A stretch of 29,923 nucleotides of DNA, taken from CAYVQE01 sp964633205. Its GTDB lineage: Bacteria; Myxococcota; B64-G9. The notes under the pieces are model-generated. The model was not told the origin of the DNA and did no database searches. It saw nothing but the letters and a program-made list of their open reading frames with translations. Numbering within the stretch: position 1 is the first letter of the stretch; the number at the start of each line of letters is the position of its first letter. Position numbers and translations under genes: made by a program. The stretch is from the NCBI GenBank assembly GCA_964633205.1, contig CAZWFN010000067.1:1-29923 (forward strand), in the 5' to 3' direction. Shown one piece after another: positions 7,625 through 15,480 of this stretch.

Positions 7625-8506
7625 ATGGAGCAGGCCTGGGAGACGGTGAAGGAATGGTTGCGCGAGCCGCAGGTGCTGGCGGTGGTCAAGGCGGCCGGCA
7701 TCCTGCTGGCCGGGCTGCTGCTGGCCAAGCTGACCAGCCGCTGGCTGCGGCGGCGCCGGCTCAATGCGCAGCAGGCCATGGTCGTCAGCCGGGTGGGTGG
7801 GGTGGTGATCATCGCGGTGGCCCTGCTGTGGGCGCTGCGCGTGCTGGGCCTGGATCTGGGCGTGCTGCTGGGCGCGGCCGGCATCCTGACCGTGGCCATC
7901 GGCTTCGCCTCGCAGACCTCGGCCTCGAACCTGATCAGCGGCGTGTTCCTGATGGGCGAGCGGCCTTTCCAGGTCGGCGACCTGATCCAGATCGGCCAGA
8001 CCACCGGCACGGTGCTGTCGATCGATTTCCTGTCGGTCAAGCTGCGCACCTTCAACAACGTGCTGGTGCGCATCCCCAACGAGCACATGATCAAGACCGA
8101 GTTCAGCAACCTGACCCGCTTTCCCATCCGGCGCATCGACTTGATCATGGGGGTGGCCTACAAGGAGGATCTGGATCGGGTGCGCGAGGTGCTGCTCGCG
8201 GTGGCCGACGTCGAGCCGCTGTGTCTGGACGAGCCCAAGCCCATGTTCCTGTTCATCGGCTACGGTGACTCGGCGCTGGAGTTCCAGTTCTCGGTCTGGG
8301 CGGCCACCGAGAACTTCTGGGAGCTGCGCACCCGCATGTGGCTGGCCATCAAGCGCGCCTTCGACGCCGCCGACATCGAGATCCCCTTCCCGCACCGCAC
8401 CCTCTACACCGGCGCGGTCACCGACCCCATGCCCATCCGCCTCGTCGGCGACACACCCGCAGCCGGCGCCGACGGAACCGCCTCCGAGCCCGAACGGGCC
8501 GGCTGA
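7625..8506 (+). CDS. Small-conductance mechanosensitive channel (MscS family)
   Basis: 293 residues, close to the 286 of E. coli MscS. MscS channels are heptamers in the inner membrane that open under membrane tension and release solutes during osmotic downshock. Visible parts: hydrophobic helices at about 17-38 and 52-72, then the pore-lining TM3 region rich in Gly/Ala (LGAAGILTVAIGFASQ, about 82-97), and the family signature ASNLISGVFLMGERPFQVGDL. The cytoplasmic beta and alpha/beta domains follow, with RIPNEHM and a PxPHRTLY-like end. The last 25 residues are a Pro/Ala-rich tail. GGAGGAGACG precedes the ATG. Likely co-transcribed with the DUF432-like gene just upstream. Confidence 0.96.
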   Translation: MEQAWETVKEWLREPQVLAVVKAAGILLAGLLLAKLTSRWLRRRRLNAQQAMVVSRVGGVVIIAVALLWALRVLGLDLGVLLGAAGILTVAIGFASQTSASNLISGVFLMGERPFQVGDLIQIGQTTGTVLSIDFLSVKLRTFNNVLVRIPNEHMIKTEFSNLTRFPIRRIDLIMGVAYKEDLDRVREVLLAVADVEPLCLDEPKPMFLFIGYGDSALEFQFSVWAATENFWELRTRMWLAIKRAFDAADIEIPFPHRTLYTGAVTDPMPIRLVGDTPAAGADGTASEPERAG

Positions 8507-8529
8507 GCCCGCCCGGGGCGGGGCTCGGG

Positions 8530-9681
8530 TCAAGCGATCAGTTGATGCGACCAGAGCTGCTGTAGGAAGTCTTGCCAGGGTAGGATTTCGATGCCGTCGA
8601 CGAACCGGGGCTCGGGTTCCTGGCAGACGACGATGCGGCGCTGGATGGGGAAGTCTCTTTGTTCGGTGATGGCGTGCAGGCCCTTGAGCTGGCGGTCGTG
8701 GACGGCCTCGGTGGCCTTGACCTCGATGGCCGTACCTTGGTCGAGCACGAAGTCGACCTCGGCCTGCTTGACGTCGCGCCAGAAGTTGAGCGCGCTGCGG
8801 GGCGCGAAGTACTGCTGGTAAGCGAACAGCTCCTGGCCGATAAGGTGCTCGAATGCCTTGCCGTAGGCAGCGGTCTGCGGCTGGACCTGATAGGCGCCGG
8901 TCAGCGCGTGGACTGCGCCGATGTCGAACAGGTAGAACTTGCCGCGCGAGACGGCCTTGCGTTTGCCGCTGGTCTGCAGCGGGGTCAGCATGTGGCCGAG
9001 CAGGGTGTCTTCGAGCACCGTGTAGTACTCGCGAATGGTGCGCGCCGGCACCTGGGCGTCGCGGCCTACCGCCTCGAAGTTGAGCAGCTCGCCCGAGCCC
9101 AGCGCTGCCTGGTGCAGGAAGCGGGAGAAGTTCTCGATGTTGCGGCTGAGCGCCTCGGCCTGGACCTCCTCGCGCAGGTAGGTCCCCACGTAGGCGGCCA
9201 GTTCCTCCTCGGGCTCGTCGGAGAGGTAGACCGGTGGCAGGGTGCCGTAGCGCAGCGCCCGCTGCAGGTCGAAGGCGTCGAGCTCGGCGCTGACGAATGG
9301 CAGCAAGCGGCGCGAACGGGCGCGGCCGGCCATCAAGGAGGTGTGCGAGCGCTCGAGCTTGCGCGAGCTGCTGCCGGTCAGCAGGAAGCGCACTCCGGCC
9401 TCCTCGATCATGACGTGGACCTCATCCATCAGCTGCGGCAGCTTCTGGATCTCGTCGATCACGATCAGCTGGTCTTGGGGCCGCAGCGCTTCGCGGATGG
9501 CGGACGGCCGCTGGGACAGGCGCATGAAGACATCCGCCTTGAGCAGGTTGTAGACCTTGTGGGGTGGGGCCTGGTGGCGGATGTAGAAGCTCTTGCCGGT
9601 ACGGCGGGGCCCGAGCAAGAGCACACTGGCGCGTTCGAGCTCTTCTTCCAAAGGGATGATGCGCGGAACATACACGTGCAT
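8530..9681 (-). CDS. AAA-family ATPase with DUF4143 (AAA_14/DUF4143)
   Basis: 383 residues from the ATG at 9681; a GTG at 9714 is possible but lies inside a palindrome. Walker A is GPRRTGKS (24-31), Walker B is LIVIDEIQKLP (72-82), and LLTGSSSRKL (100-109) is the sensor region. The C-terminal half carries the DUF4143 pattern, ending in EVDFVLDQGTAIEVKAT, which resembles a PD-(D/E)XK nuclease-like core. These ATPases are widespread, patchily distributed and of unclear function; some are thought to be linked to mobile elements or defence. Base composition is lower in GC than the neighbours and the 5' flank is AT-rich, so horizontal acquisition is likely. It stands alone between the MscS and CorA genes and has no recognisable ribosome site. 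Confidence 0.92.
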   Translation of the reverse strand: MHVYVPRIIPLEEELERASVLLLGPRRTGKSFYIRHQAPPHKVYNLLKADVFMRLSQRPSAIREALRPQDQLIVIDEIQKLPQLMDEVHVMIEEAGVRFLLTGSSSRKLERSHTSLMAGRARSRRLLPFVSAELDAFDLQRALRYGTLPPVYLSDEPEEELAAYVGTYLREEVQAEALSRNIENFSRFLHQAALGSGELLNFEAVGRDAQVPARTIREYYTVLEDTLLGHMLTPLQTSGKRKAVSRGKFYLFDIGAVHALTGAYQVQPQTAAYGKAFEHLIGQELFAYQQYFAPRSALNFWRDVKQAEVDFVLDQGTAIEVKATEAVHDRQLKGLHAITEQRDFPIQRRIVVCQEPEPRFVDGIEILPWQDFLQQLWSHQLIA

Positions 9682-9705
9682 CAGAGTACCCGAGAAATGA
9701 AAAAT

Positions 9706-9758
9706 CCGCAACACAGTTGCGGGAAAAACGGCTTTTTCCGCAACATAGATGCGGAAAA
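9706..9758. repeat. Two related palindromes upstream of the DUF4143 ATPase
   Basis: CCGCAAC / ACA / GTTGCGG (9706-9722) is a perfect 7-bp hairpin with a 3-base loop. TTTTCCGCA (9734-9742) and TGCGGAAAA (9750-9758) form a perfect 9-bp stem with a 7-base loop. The two share the core CCGCAACA..TGCGG, so they are direct copies of one palindromic element. They lie in an AT-rich stretch (about 9682-9800), 25-77 bases before the ATPase ATG, consistent with a duplicated operator or with transfer-associated repeats. Confidence 0.8.
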
Positions 9759-9817
9759 TAATTTTAATAATCTTTACAAGTGGATATGCTATTGGTCGGC
9801 CGATCAGCGGCAGCTGA

Positions 9818-10933
9818 TCAGCGGCGGCGGCCGAGCCAGCCCTTGTGGCGGAAGAACAGCAGCAGGCCGGCCAGCACGGCCAGGCTGAGCAGCCAGAAGG
9901 CGGGGTAGCCGTAGCGCCACTTGAGCTCGGGCATGTTGTAGGGCGAGACCTCGGGGTCGAAGTTCATGCCGTAGAGGCCGCACAGGAAGGTCAACGGGAT
10001 GAAGATGGTGGCGATGATGGTCAGCACCTTCATCACCTCGTTGGTGCGCTCGCCGGTCAGGCTCAGGTGCACGGCGGCCAGCTCGGTGGCCCGCTCGCGG
10101 GCGCTCTCGACCACGTCCAGCGCCTGCAGCACGTGGTCGTGGCAGTCGCGCAGCGCCGGCGCCACCTCGGCGCCGATGCGCTCCGCTCCGCCGCGCTCCA
10201 GCCGGGCCAGCACGTCGCGCAGCGGCTGGATGGCGCGGCGCAGCGCGCGCAGCTCGCGCCGCAGCCCGTGCAAGGCGCGCTGGGTCTCGCTGCCGCTGCC
10301 GGACCAGACCGCCTCTTCCAGCTCGTCCATGGTGTCGGCGTAGGCCTCGACCACCGGGTGGTACTCGTCGACCACCGCATCGATCAGGGCCACCGCCAGG
10401 CTGTCGATGCCCCGCGCCCGCAGCCGGCCGCGGCCCTGGCGCAGCCGCTGGCGCACCGGCTCCAGGCAGTCGCCGGGCCGTTCCTGGAAGGTGACCAGCA
10501 GCCCCTCGGCCAGCACCAGCGATAGCTGCTCGTCGTCCACCGCTCCGCCGCCGAGCGCGCGCACCATGCGCAGCACCAGGTACAGGTGGCTGTCGAAGGC
10601 CTCCAGCTTGGGCCGCTGGTGGACGTGGACCACGTCCTCGATGGTCAGCAAATGCAAGCCCAGCTTCTCGCCGATGTGCCGGATGGGCTCGCCGTCGCCC
10701 AGACCGCGCACGTCGAGCCATACCTGCTTGCCGGCCACCGGCGCCAGGGCCCGGTCGAGCTGCTCCAGCGGCACCTCGCTCTCGTCTAAGCTCTCGGCGT
10801 CGTAGACGATGCGCCGCAGGGTCACCGGCTCGGCCCCGGCCGGCGGCCGCAGGGTGCCGGGCGCCGCCCCCGGCTCGGGCATGGATCGCCGCCTGCGGCG
10901 GATGCTCGGTATGCTGAATCTCCGTGTCTTCAT
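9818..10933 (-). CDS. corA: CorA-family magnesium/divalent cation transporter
   Basis: 371 residues. CorA proteins form inner-membrane pentamers that conduct Mg2+ (or Co2+/Ni2+/Zn2+ in relatives). The signature YGMNF is present with Gly-Met-Asn at 322-324, at the end of the first of two C-terminal helices (about 303-321 and 342-361), followed by a short basic tail. The preceding 300 residues are the cytoplasmic alpha/beta funnel, with HVHQRPKLEAF and YLVLRMVR typical of the domain. The N-terminus has an extra Arg/Pro-rich 35 residues. GGGGG stands near normal distance from the ATG at 10933. It is followed in the same direction by the ATPase after an AT-rich gap of 136 bases, so co-transcription with that gene is doubtful. 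Metal specificity cannot be read from sequence. Confidence 0.95.
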   Translation of the reverse strand: MKTRRFSIPSIRRRRRSMPEPGAAPGTLRPPAGAEPVTLRRIVYDAESLDESEVPLEQLDRALAPVAGKQVWLDVRGLGDGEPIRHIGEKLGLHLLTIEDVVHVHQRPKLEAFDSHLYLVLRMVRALGGGAVDDEQLSLVLAEGLLVTFQERPGDCLEPVRQRLRQGRGRLRARGIDSLAVALIDAVVDEYHPVVEAYADTMDELEEAVWSGSGSETQRALHGLRRELRALRRAIQPLRDVLARLERGGAERIGAEVAPALRDCHDHVLQALDVVESARERATELAAVHLSLTGERTNEVMKVLTIIATIFIPLTFLCGLYGMNFDPEVSPYNMPELKWRYGYPAFWLLSLAVLAGLLLFFRHKGWLGRRR

Positions 10934-11014
10934 GGCCTGCCCCCTTTGTCGGCTGCTGGGCGCGTGTCGTCGGGGGCCAGGATAATGCAGACTCCGAGGT
11001 GGGGCAAAGCGCCG

Positions 11015-12364
11015 TCAGTCGCCGGGGGGGCCTGTCCGCGGCGGACCGAGCCGCAGCAGCAGATAGCCGCTGATGCCGGCCAGCAGCGAGGCGCCCAGCA
11101 CGCCCAGCTTGGCCACGTCCTGTATGGCGGGGTCGGGCAGGGCCAGCGCGTTGATGAACAGCGACATGGTGAAGCCGATGCCGGCCAGCAGGCCGGTGGC
11201 ATGGATCTGGCGCCAGCCGGTGCCGGCGGGCAGGTCGGCCAGGCCCAGCTTGACCGCCAGCCAGGCGAAGCCCAGCACCCCGAGCTGCTTGCCCAGCAAC
11301 AGGCCGACGACCACGCCCCAGAAGACCGGGTGGCCCAGCGCCAGACCCAGGTCATCGCCCGACAGGGCCAGCCCGGCGTTGGCCAGGGCGAACACCGGCA
11401 GCACCAGGAAGGTGACCAGCGGCGACAGGGCGCGCTCCAGCCGCTGCAGCGGCGGGGTGGTGCGCTCCAGGGTCAGCTCCACCTGGGCCATCAACTCCTG
11501 CTGCTCATGGGTCAAGAAGTCGTCTTTGCCCTTTTTCTGCAGGAGCCGTTCGAGCGCATCCAGCAGGCCGCGGCTGAGAGCGAGGAAGCGATCGCGGCGC
11601 ACGTGGACGTGGGCCGGGATGGCGAAGGCCATCAGCACCGCGGCCAGGGTGGCGTGGACGCCGGACTTCAAAAAGCCCAGCCAGACCACGCTGCCGACCA
11701 GGAAGTAGAACACCGCATTGCGCACCCCGAGGCGGTTGGCCAGGATCGCCACCAGCAGCCCGCCGCCGGCCAGCGCCAGGGCGTAGAGCGAGATGCTGTC
11801 GGTGTAGAACACGGCGATGACCAGGATGGCGCCGATGTCGTCGACGATGGCCACCGCGGTCAGAAAGACCTTCAGCCCCAGCGGCACCCGATCGCCCAGC
11901 AGCGCCAGCACGCCCAGGGCGAAGGCGATGTCGGTGGCCATGGGGATGCCCCAGCCGGAGGCGTAGGGCCCGCCGGCGTTGAAGGCCAGGTAGGCCGCCG
12001 CCGGCAGCAGCATGCCGCCGATGGCGGCGGCGATGGGCAGCCCGGCCTTGCGCAGCGTGGACAGCTCGCCGGCCAGCACCTCGCGCTTGATCTCCAGGCC
12101 CACCAGGAAGAAGAACACCGCCATCAGCCCGTCGTTGATCCACAACAGCAGCGGCTTGGACAGGGCGAAGTCGCCGATGCCCACCGCCAGCGGCAGCTCG
12201 CGCAGCGTGCGGTAGCTGGCCGCCCATGGCGAGTTGGCCCAGACCAGCGCCACCACCGCAGCCGCCACCAGCAACACCGCTCCCGACAGCTTGTGGGCGG
12301 CAAAGGCCCGGAACGGACGGGCCAGCGCATCGATGGGTCGCTGGTGTAGATCGGATCGGTCCAC
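11015..12364 (-). CDS. nhaA: Na+/H+ antiporter NhaA
   Basis: 449 residues from a GTG at 12364, chosen because GGAGGT (12371-12376) stands six bases before it; the in-frame TTG at 12370 directly abuts that site. NhaA exchanges cytoplasmic Na+ for external H+ at the inner membrane. The catalytic aspartates are present in ATDIAFALG (Asp145) and AIVDDIGAI (Asp175, Asp176), with the same 30-residue spacing as Asp133 and Asp163/164 in E. coli. About eleven or twelve helices are visible. A charged cytoplasmic insertion (KKGKDDFLTHEQQE region) in the second half occurs in longer NhaA proteins. It shares a divergent promoter region with the methyltransferase at 12474. Confidence 0.97.
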   Translation of the reverse strand: MDRSDLHQRPIDALARPFRAFAAHKLSGAVLLVAAAVVALVWANSPWAASYRTLRELPLAVGIGDFALSKPLLLWINDGLMAVFFFLVGLEIKREVLAGELSTLRKAGLPIAAAIGGMLLPAAAYLAFNAGGPYASGWGIPMATDIAFALGVLALLGDRVPLGLKVFLTAVAIVDDIGAILVIAVFYTDSISLYALALAGGGLLVAILANRLGVRNAVFYFLVGSVVWLGFLKSGVHATLAAVLMAFAIPAHVHVRRDRFLALSRGLLDALERLLQKKGKDDFLTHEQQELMAQVELTLERTTPPLQRLERALSPLVTFLVLPVFALANAGLALSGDDLGLALGHPVFWGVVVGLLLGKQLGVLGFAWLAVKLGLADLPAGTGWRQIHATGLLAGIGFTMSLFINALALPDPAIQDVAKLGVLGASLLAGISGYLLLRLGPPRTGPPGD

Positions 12365-12405
12365 GGTCAAACCTCCGCTCGGCCCGGAGTCTGTGCATTG
12401 GCTTC

Positions 12406-12433
12406 AATGTGGGTCCAGCGGCCAGCCTGTCAA
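12406..12433 (-). promoter_or_regulatory. Candidate promoter of nhaA
   Basis: A perfect -35 TTGACA on the minus strand (12428-12433) is followed after 16 bases by CACATT (12406-12411). The predicted start of transcription lies about 35 bases before the GTG start of nhaA. The -35 is ideal, the -10 only fair. Confidence 0.45.
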
Positions 12434-12461
12434 GCCGGCTGCGGGCGGTGCGGGCTTGTGC

Positions 12462-12473
12462 TAGTCTGGCGCC
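12462..12473 (+). promoter_or_regulatory. Candidate -10 element directly before a start codon
   Basis: TAGTCT at 12462-12467 is followed by six bases (GGCGCC) and the GTG at 12474. Spacing is the same as at 109-121 and no ribosome-binding site is present, so this is a second candidate leaderless start. No good -35 is visible. Confidence 0.35.
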
Positions 12474-13268
12474 GTGATGGATGCGCGGTTGCGGCAGCGC
12501 TTGGAACAGATGCTGGCCGAAGACGAGCGGCCGCCGCCGGAGCGGCGGCGGCTGGCTGCGCTGATGGCCCGCTTCGCGCGGATCGATGCGCCACCCGATC
12601 CCTATGGCCTGGTGCCGCGCTGGGACGCGCTGCAGGCCGAGCTGGTCGCCGCCACCGCGGGCGACGACGGCGAGCGGCTGGAGGAGGCCTTCCTGGCCCT
12701 CTACGCCCACCTGCACGGCCACGAGGCGCCCTATACCGCGGCCGAGCGGCGGCGCATGGACGCCGCCGGCGGCTACTGGAACCACGCCGGCGGTCTGACC
12801 CCGGTGCTCAAGGCACCCGATCACCTGTTCCCGCAGGCCCGCTCGGCCGATCTGGGCGCCGGCAACGGGCTGCAGGGTTTGCTGATGCAGCTGCTGGCGC
12901 CGCATGCCTGTACGGTACAAGTCGAGATTTGCAGCCGGGCGCTGGCCTTCGGCAGCGCGCTGCAGCGCTGGCTGGGCATCGCCGCCGAACGGGTGGACTG
13001 GCGGGTGGCCGACGTGCGCGACGTCGACGCCGGCGGCTTCGACCTGCTCTACCTGTACCGGCCGCTGCGGCCGACGGGCCCGGGCCATGCCTTCTACCGC
13101 CGCCTGGCCCGCCAGCTGGCCGCGCGCAGCCGGCCGGCGGTGGTCTTCTCGATCGCCGACTGCCTGCGCGACTACCTGGGCCCGGCCTTCGAGGTGTTCT
13201 ACGGCGACGGGCAGCTGACCTGCATCCGCGGCCCGCTGGCAGGCCCGTCTCAGTTGCGCGAGGGATAG
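12474..13268 (+). CDS. SAM-dependent methyltransferase-like protein
   Basis: 264 residues starting with GTG at 12474 immediately followed by ATG at 12477; either could initiate and neither has a ribosome site. The central motif DLGAGNG (126-132) after a hydrophobic strand is the glycine-rich SAM-binding loop of class I methyltransferases, and VEICSRAL follows where the acidic residue of motif II is expected. FDLLYLYRPLRP (motif IV region) and a C-terminal beta-rich end complete a Rossmann-like fold. The first 100 residues are helical and charged and probably form a substrate lid. Substrate unknown. The gene is divergent from nhaA and its last 19 bases overlap the convergent small gene. Confidence 0.8.
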   Translation: MMDARLRQRLEQMLAEDERPPPERRRLAALMARFARIDAPPDPYGLVPRWDALQAELVAATAGDDGERLEEAFLALYAHLHGHEAPYTAAERRRMDAAGGYWNHAGGLTPVLKAPDHLFPQARSADLGAGNGLQGLLMQLLAPHACTVQVEICSRALAFGSALQRWLGIAAERVDWRVADVRDVDAGGFDLLYLYRPLRPTGPGHAFYRRLARQLAARSRPAVVFSIADCLRDYLGPAFEVFYGDGQLTCIRGPLAGPSQLREG

Positions 13269-13495
13269 ACCGCCAGCACCAGCTTCATGGGATAGAAGGG
13301 CTTGGGCGGCTGCTGGCGCAGATCCGTGTCGCGCTGTTTCTCTTCCGCCAACCGGGCCTCGGCCCAGGCCGTCATCAGCTGGACCCGGTTGCGGCTGTGC
13401 GGAATATCGATCGCCGCCGGGGCCGAGTGCCGCGGATCGTGGATCCAGAAAGCCTGCTGTGACTTGTGATCGATTCTGAACATGAACATCGACAT
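13250..13495 (-). CDS. Small hypothetical protein
   Basis: 81 residues from the ATG at 13495, preceded on the minus strand by AGGAAG at normal spacing; a longer in-frame version starts at 13561. The N-terminus MSMFMFRIDHKSQQAFW is followed by HDPRHSAP and a helical Glu/Arg-rich middle, ending in FYPMKLVLAVYPSRN. It has no cysteine, signal peptide or membrane helix. No family recognised. Codon bias is weaker than in the neighbours, and the 3' end overlaps the methyltransferase gene by 19 bases, so a spurious frame cannot be ruled out. Confidence 0.45.
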   Translation of the reverse strand: MSMFMFRIDHKSQQAFWIHDPRHSAPAAIDIPHSRNRVQLMTAWAEARLAEEKQRDTDLRQQPPKPFYPMKLVLAVYPSRN

Positions 13496-13636
13496 CACCC
13501 GCTTCCTGCGTGACTTCCCTGCTCCGTTGGACGGGAGCGGGACTGTCGTGGTTGTCGCCATGGGGCCGGGCGGGTGGCCCGCAACCCGCTTTCAAAGGAC
13601 AATATGGGTACGAAAACCCGGTCTGACAAGGCCCCC

Positions 13637-13692
13637 GGCCTTCTTGCCGGCGAGGCGAAGGCCTTGAAAATGCCGCTGATCTGGTCCACACT
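13637..13692 (+). promoter_or_regulatory. Candidate glnS promoter and adjacent inverted repeat
   Basis: TTGAAA (13664-13669), 17 bases, then CACACT (13687-13692) could be the promoter, about 56 bases before the glnS ATG. Immediately upstream, GGCCTTC (13637-13643) and GAAGGCC (13657-13663) form a perfect 7-bp inverted repeat that abuts the -35 box, an operator-like position. Both calls are tentative. The rest of the 253-base gap shows nothing else clear. Confidence 0.35.
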
Positions 13693-13748
13693 GCGCTGAA
13701 TTCGGCGGCCGCTTCAGGTCGCCGCGGCGCTGGACACGGAGCGACGGC

Positions 13749-15446
13749 ATGAGCGAACGCGAGGGTGCCCCGGAGAGCAACTTCATCAAGGAGATCATCG
13801 AGCGCGATCTGGACGCCGGCACGCACGGCGGCCGGGTGGCCACCCGCTTTCCGCCCGAGCCCAACGGCTATCTGCACATCGGCCACGCCAAATCGATCTG
13901 CCTCAACTTCGGCCTGGCCGCCCAGTACGGCGGCAGCTGCAACCTGCGTTTCGACGACACCAACCCGGGCAAGGAGTCGCAGGAGTACATCGACGCCATC
14001 ATGCGCGACGTGCGCTGGCTGGGCTTCGACTGGGGCCAGCGGCTCCACCACGCCTCGGACTACTTCGATCGGCTCTACCAATGGGCGCTGGAGCTGATCG
14101 ACGCCGGGCTGGCCTACGTCGACGATCAGACGCCGGAGCAGATCCGCGCCAGCCGCGGCACCCTGACCCGGCCCGGCCAGCCCAGCCCCTTCCGCGACCG
14201 CCCGCCGGCGGAGAACCGCGATCTGTTCGAGCGCATGCGCGCCGGCGAGTTCCCGGACGGCTCGCGGGTGCTCCGGGCCAAGATCGACATGGCCGCGCCC
14301 AACATGAATCTGCGCGATCCGACCATGTACCGCATCCTGCACGCCGCCCATCCGCGCACCGGCGATGCCTGGTGCATCTACCCCATGTACGACTGGGCCC
14401 ACGGCCAGTCGGACGCGGTCGAGGGCATCACCCACTCGCTGTGCACGCTGGAGTTCGAGAACCACCGCCCGCTCTACGACTGGTTCCTGGATCACATCGA
14501 CGCGCCCAGCCGGCCGCGGCAGTACGAGTTCGCTCCGCTGAACCTGACCTTCACCGTGCTCAGCAAGCGCAAGCTGCTGCAGCTGGTGCAGCAGGGCCGC
14601 GTCGGCGGCTGGGACGATCCGCGCATGCCCACCCTGTCCGGGCTGCGCCGCCGCGGCGTGCCGCCGGCGGCCATCCGCCGGCTGTGCGAGCGGGTGGGGG
14701 TGTCCAAGCGCGAGAGCACGGTCGACGTGGCCCTGCTCGAGCACGCCGTGCGCGACGAGCTCAACCCGCGCGCCAAGAGGGTGATGGGCGTGCTGCGGCC
14801 GCTGAAGGTGGTGATCGAGAACTACCCCGAAGGCCAGGTCGAGCACTTCGATGCGCCCCACTTCCCGGACGACCCGCCGCGCATGGGCACCCGGTCGGTG
14901 CCCTTCGGCCGCGAGCTCTACATCGAGCGCGACGACTTCATGGAGGATCCGCCGAAGAAGTTCTTCCGCCTGGCGCCGGGCCGCGAGGTGCGGCTGCGCT
15001 GGGCCTATTTCATCCGCTGCACCGAGGTCATCCACGATGCGGCCGGCGAGGTGGTCGAGCTGCGCTGCACATACGACCCGGCCACCCGCGGCGGCGACGC
15101 CCCGGACGGGCGCAAGGTCAAGGGCACCATCCACTGGGTGGCGGCGGCCGGGGCGGTCGACGCCGAGGTGCGCCTGATCGATCGTCTGTTCGTCAAGCGC
15201 CAGCCCGGGGCCAAGGGCCGCGATTTCCTCGACGACCTCAACCCGGACGCGCTCGAGACGCTGACCGGCTGCAAGCTCGAGCCCTGCCTGGCCGAGGTCG
15301 AGCCCGGCGAGCAGGTGCAGTTCGAACGGCTGGGCTACTTCTTCGTCGACCCCGAGGACTCGGCCCCGGGCAGGCCGGTGTTCAACCGCACCGTGCCGCT
15401 GCGCGACAGCTGGGCCAAGCTGGTCAAGTCCGGCAAGGCCGACTGA
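13749..15446 (+). CDS. glnS: Glutamine--tRNA ligase
   Basis: 565 residues, near the usual 550-560. The enzyme charges tRNA(Gln) with glutamine in the cytoplasm, using ATP. Class I landmarks: PPEPNGYLHIGHAKS, with HIGH at 43-46; FDDTNP; IYPMYDWAHG; THSLCTLEFENHRPLYDW; and VLSKRK (270-275), the KMSKS-equivalent. The C-terminal half shows the two-barrel anticodon-binding domain (RLRWAYFIRC...LRCTYDPATRGG, GTIHWV). The pattern is GlnRS rather than GluRS (VLSKRK, EPNGYLHIGHAK). GGAG lies eight or so bases before the ATG. The presence of GlnRS indicates direct glutaminylation rather than exclusive use of the transamidation route. The RACo-like gene follows after 34 bases. Confidence 0.98.
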   Translation: MSEREGAPESNFIKEIIERDLDAGTHGGRVATRFPPEPNGYLHIGHAKSICLNFGLAAQYGGSCNLRFDDTNPGKESQEYIDAIMRDVRWLGFDWGQRLHHASDYFDRLYQWALELIDAGLAYVDDQTPEQIRASRGTLTRPGQPSPFRDRPPAENRDLFERMRAGEFPDGSRVLRAKIDMAAPNMNLRDPTMYRILHAAHPRTGDAWCIYPMYDWAHGQSDAVEGITHSLCTLEFENHRPLYDWFLDHIDAPSRPRQYEFAPLNLTFTVLSKRKLLQLVQQGRVGGWDDPRMPTLSGLRRRGVPPAAIRRLCERVGVSKRESTVDVALLEHAVRDELNPRAKRVMGVLRPLKVVIENYPEGQVEHFDAPHFPDDPPRMGTRSVPFGRELYIERDDFMEDPPKKFFRLAPGREVRLRWAYFIRCTEVIHDAAGEVVELRCTYDPATRGGDAPDGRKVKGTIHWVAAAGAVDAEVRLIDRLFVKRQPGAKGRDFLDDLNPDALETLTGCKLEPCLAEVEPGEQVQFERLGYFFVDPEDSAPGRPVFNRTVPLRDSWAKLVKSGKAD

Positions 15447-15480
15447 GCCGCCGGCCGGCCGCCGGTGGGAAGAGCGCCCC

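Noticed and set aside
10934..11014. Short gap between corA and nhaA inspected for a tRNA or riboswitch
   Set aside because: No cloverleaf or conserved Mg2+-riboswitch pattern could be traced.
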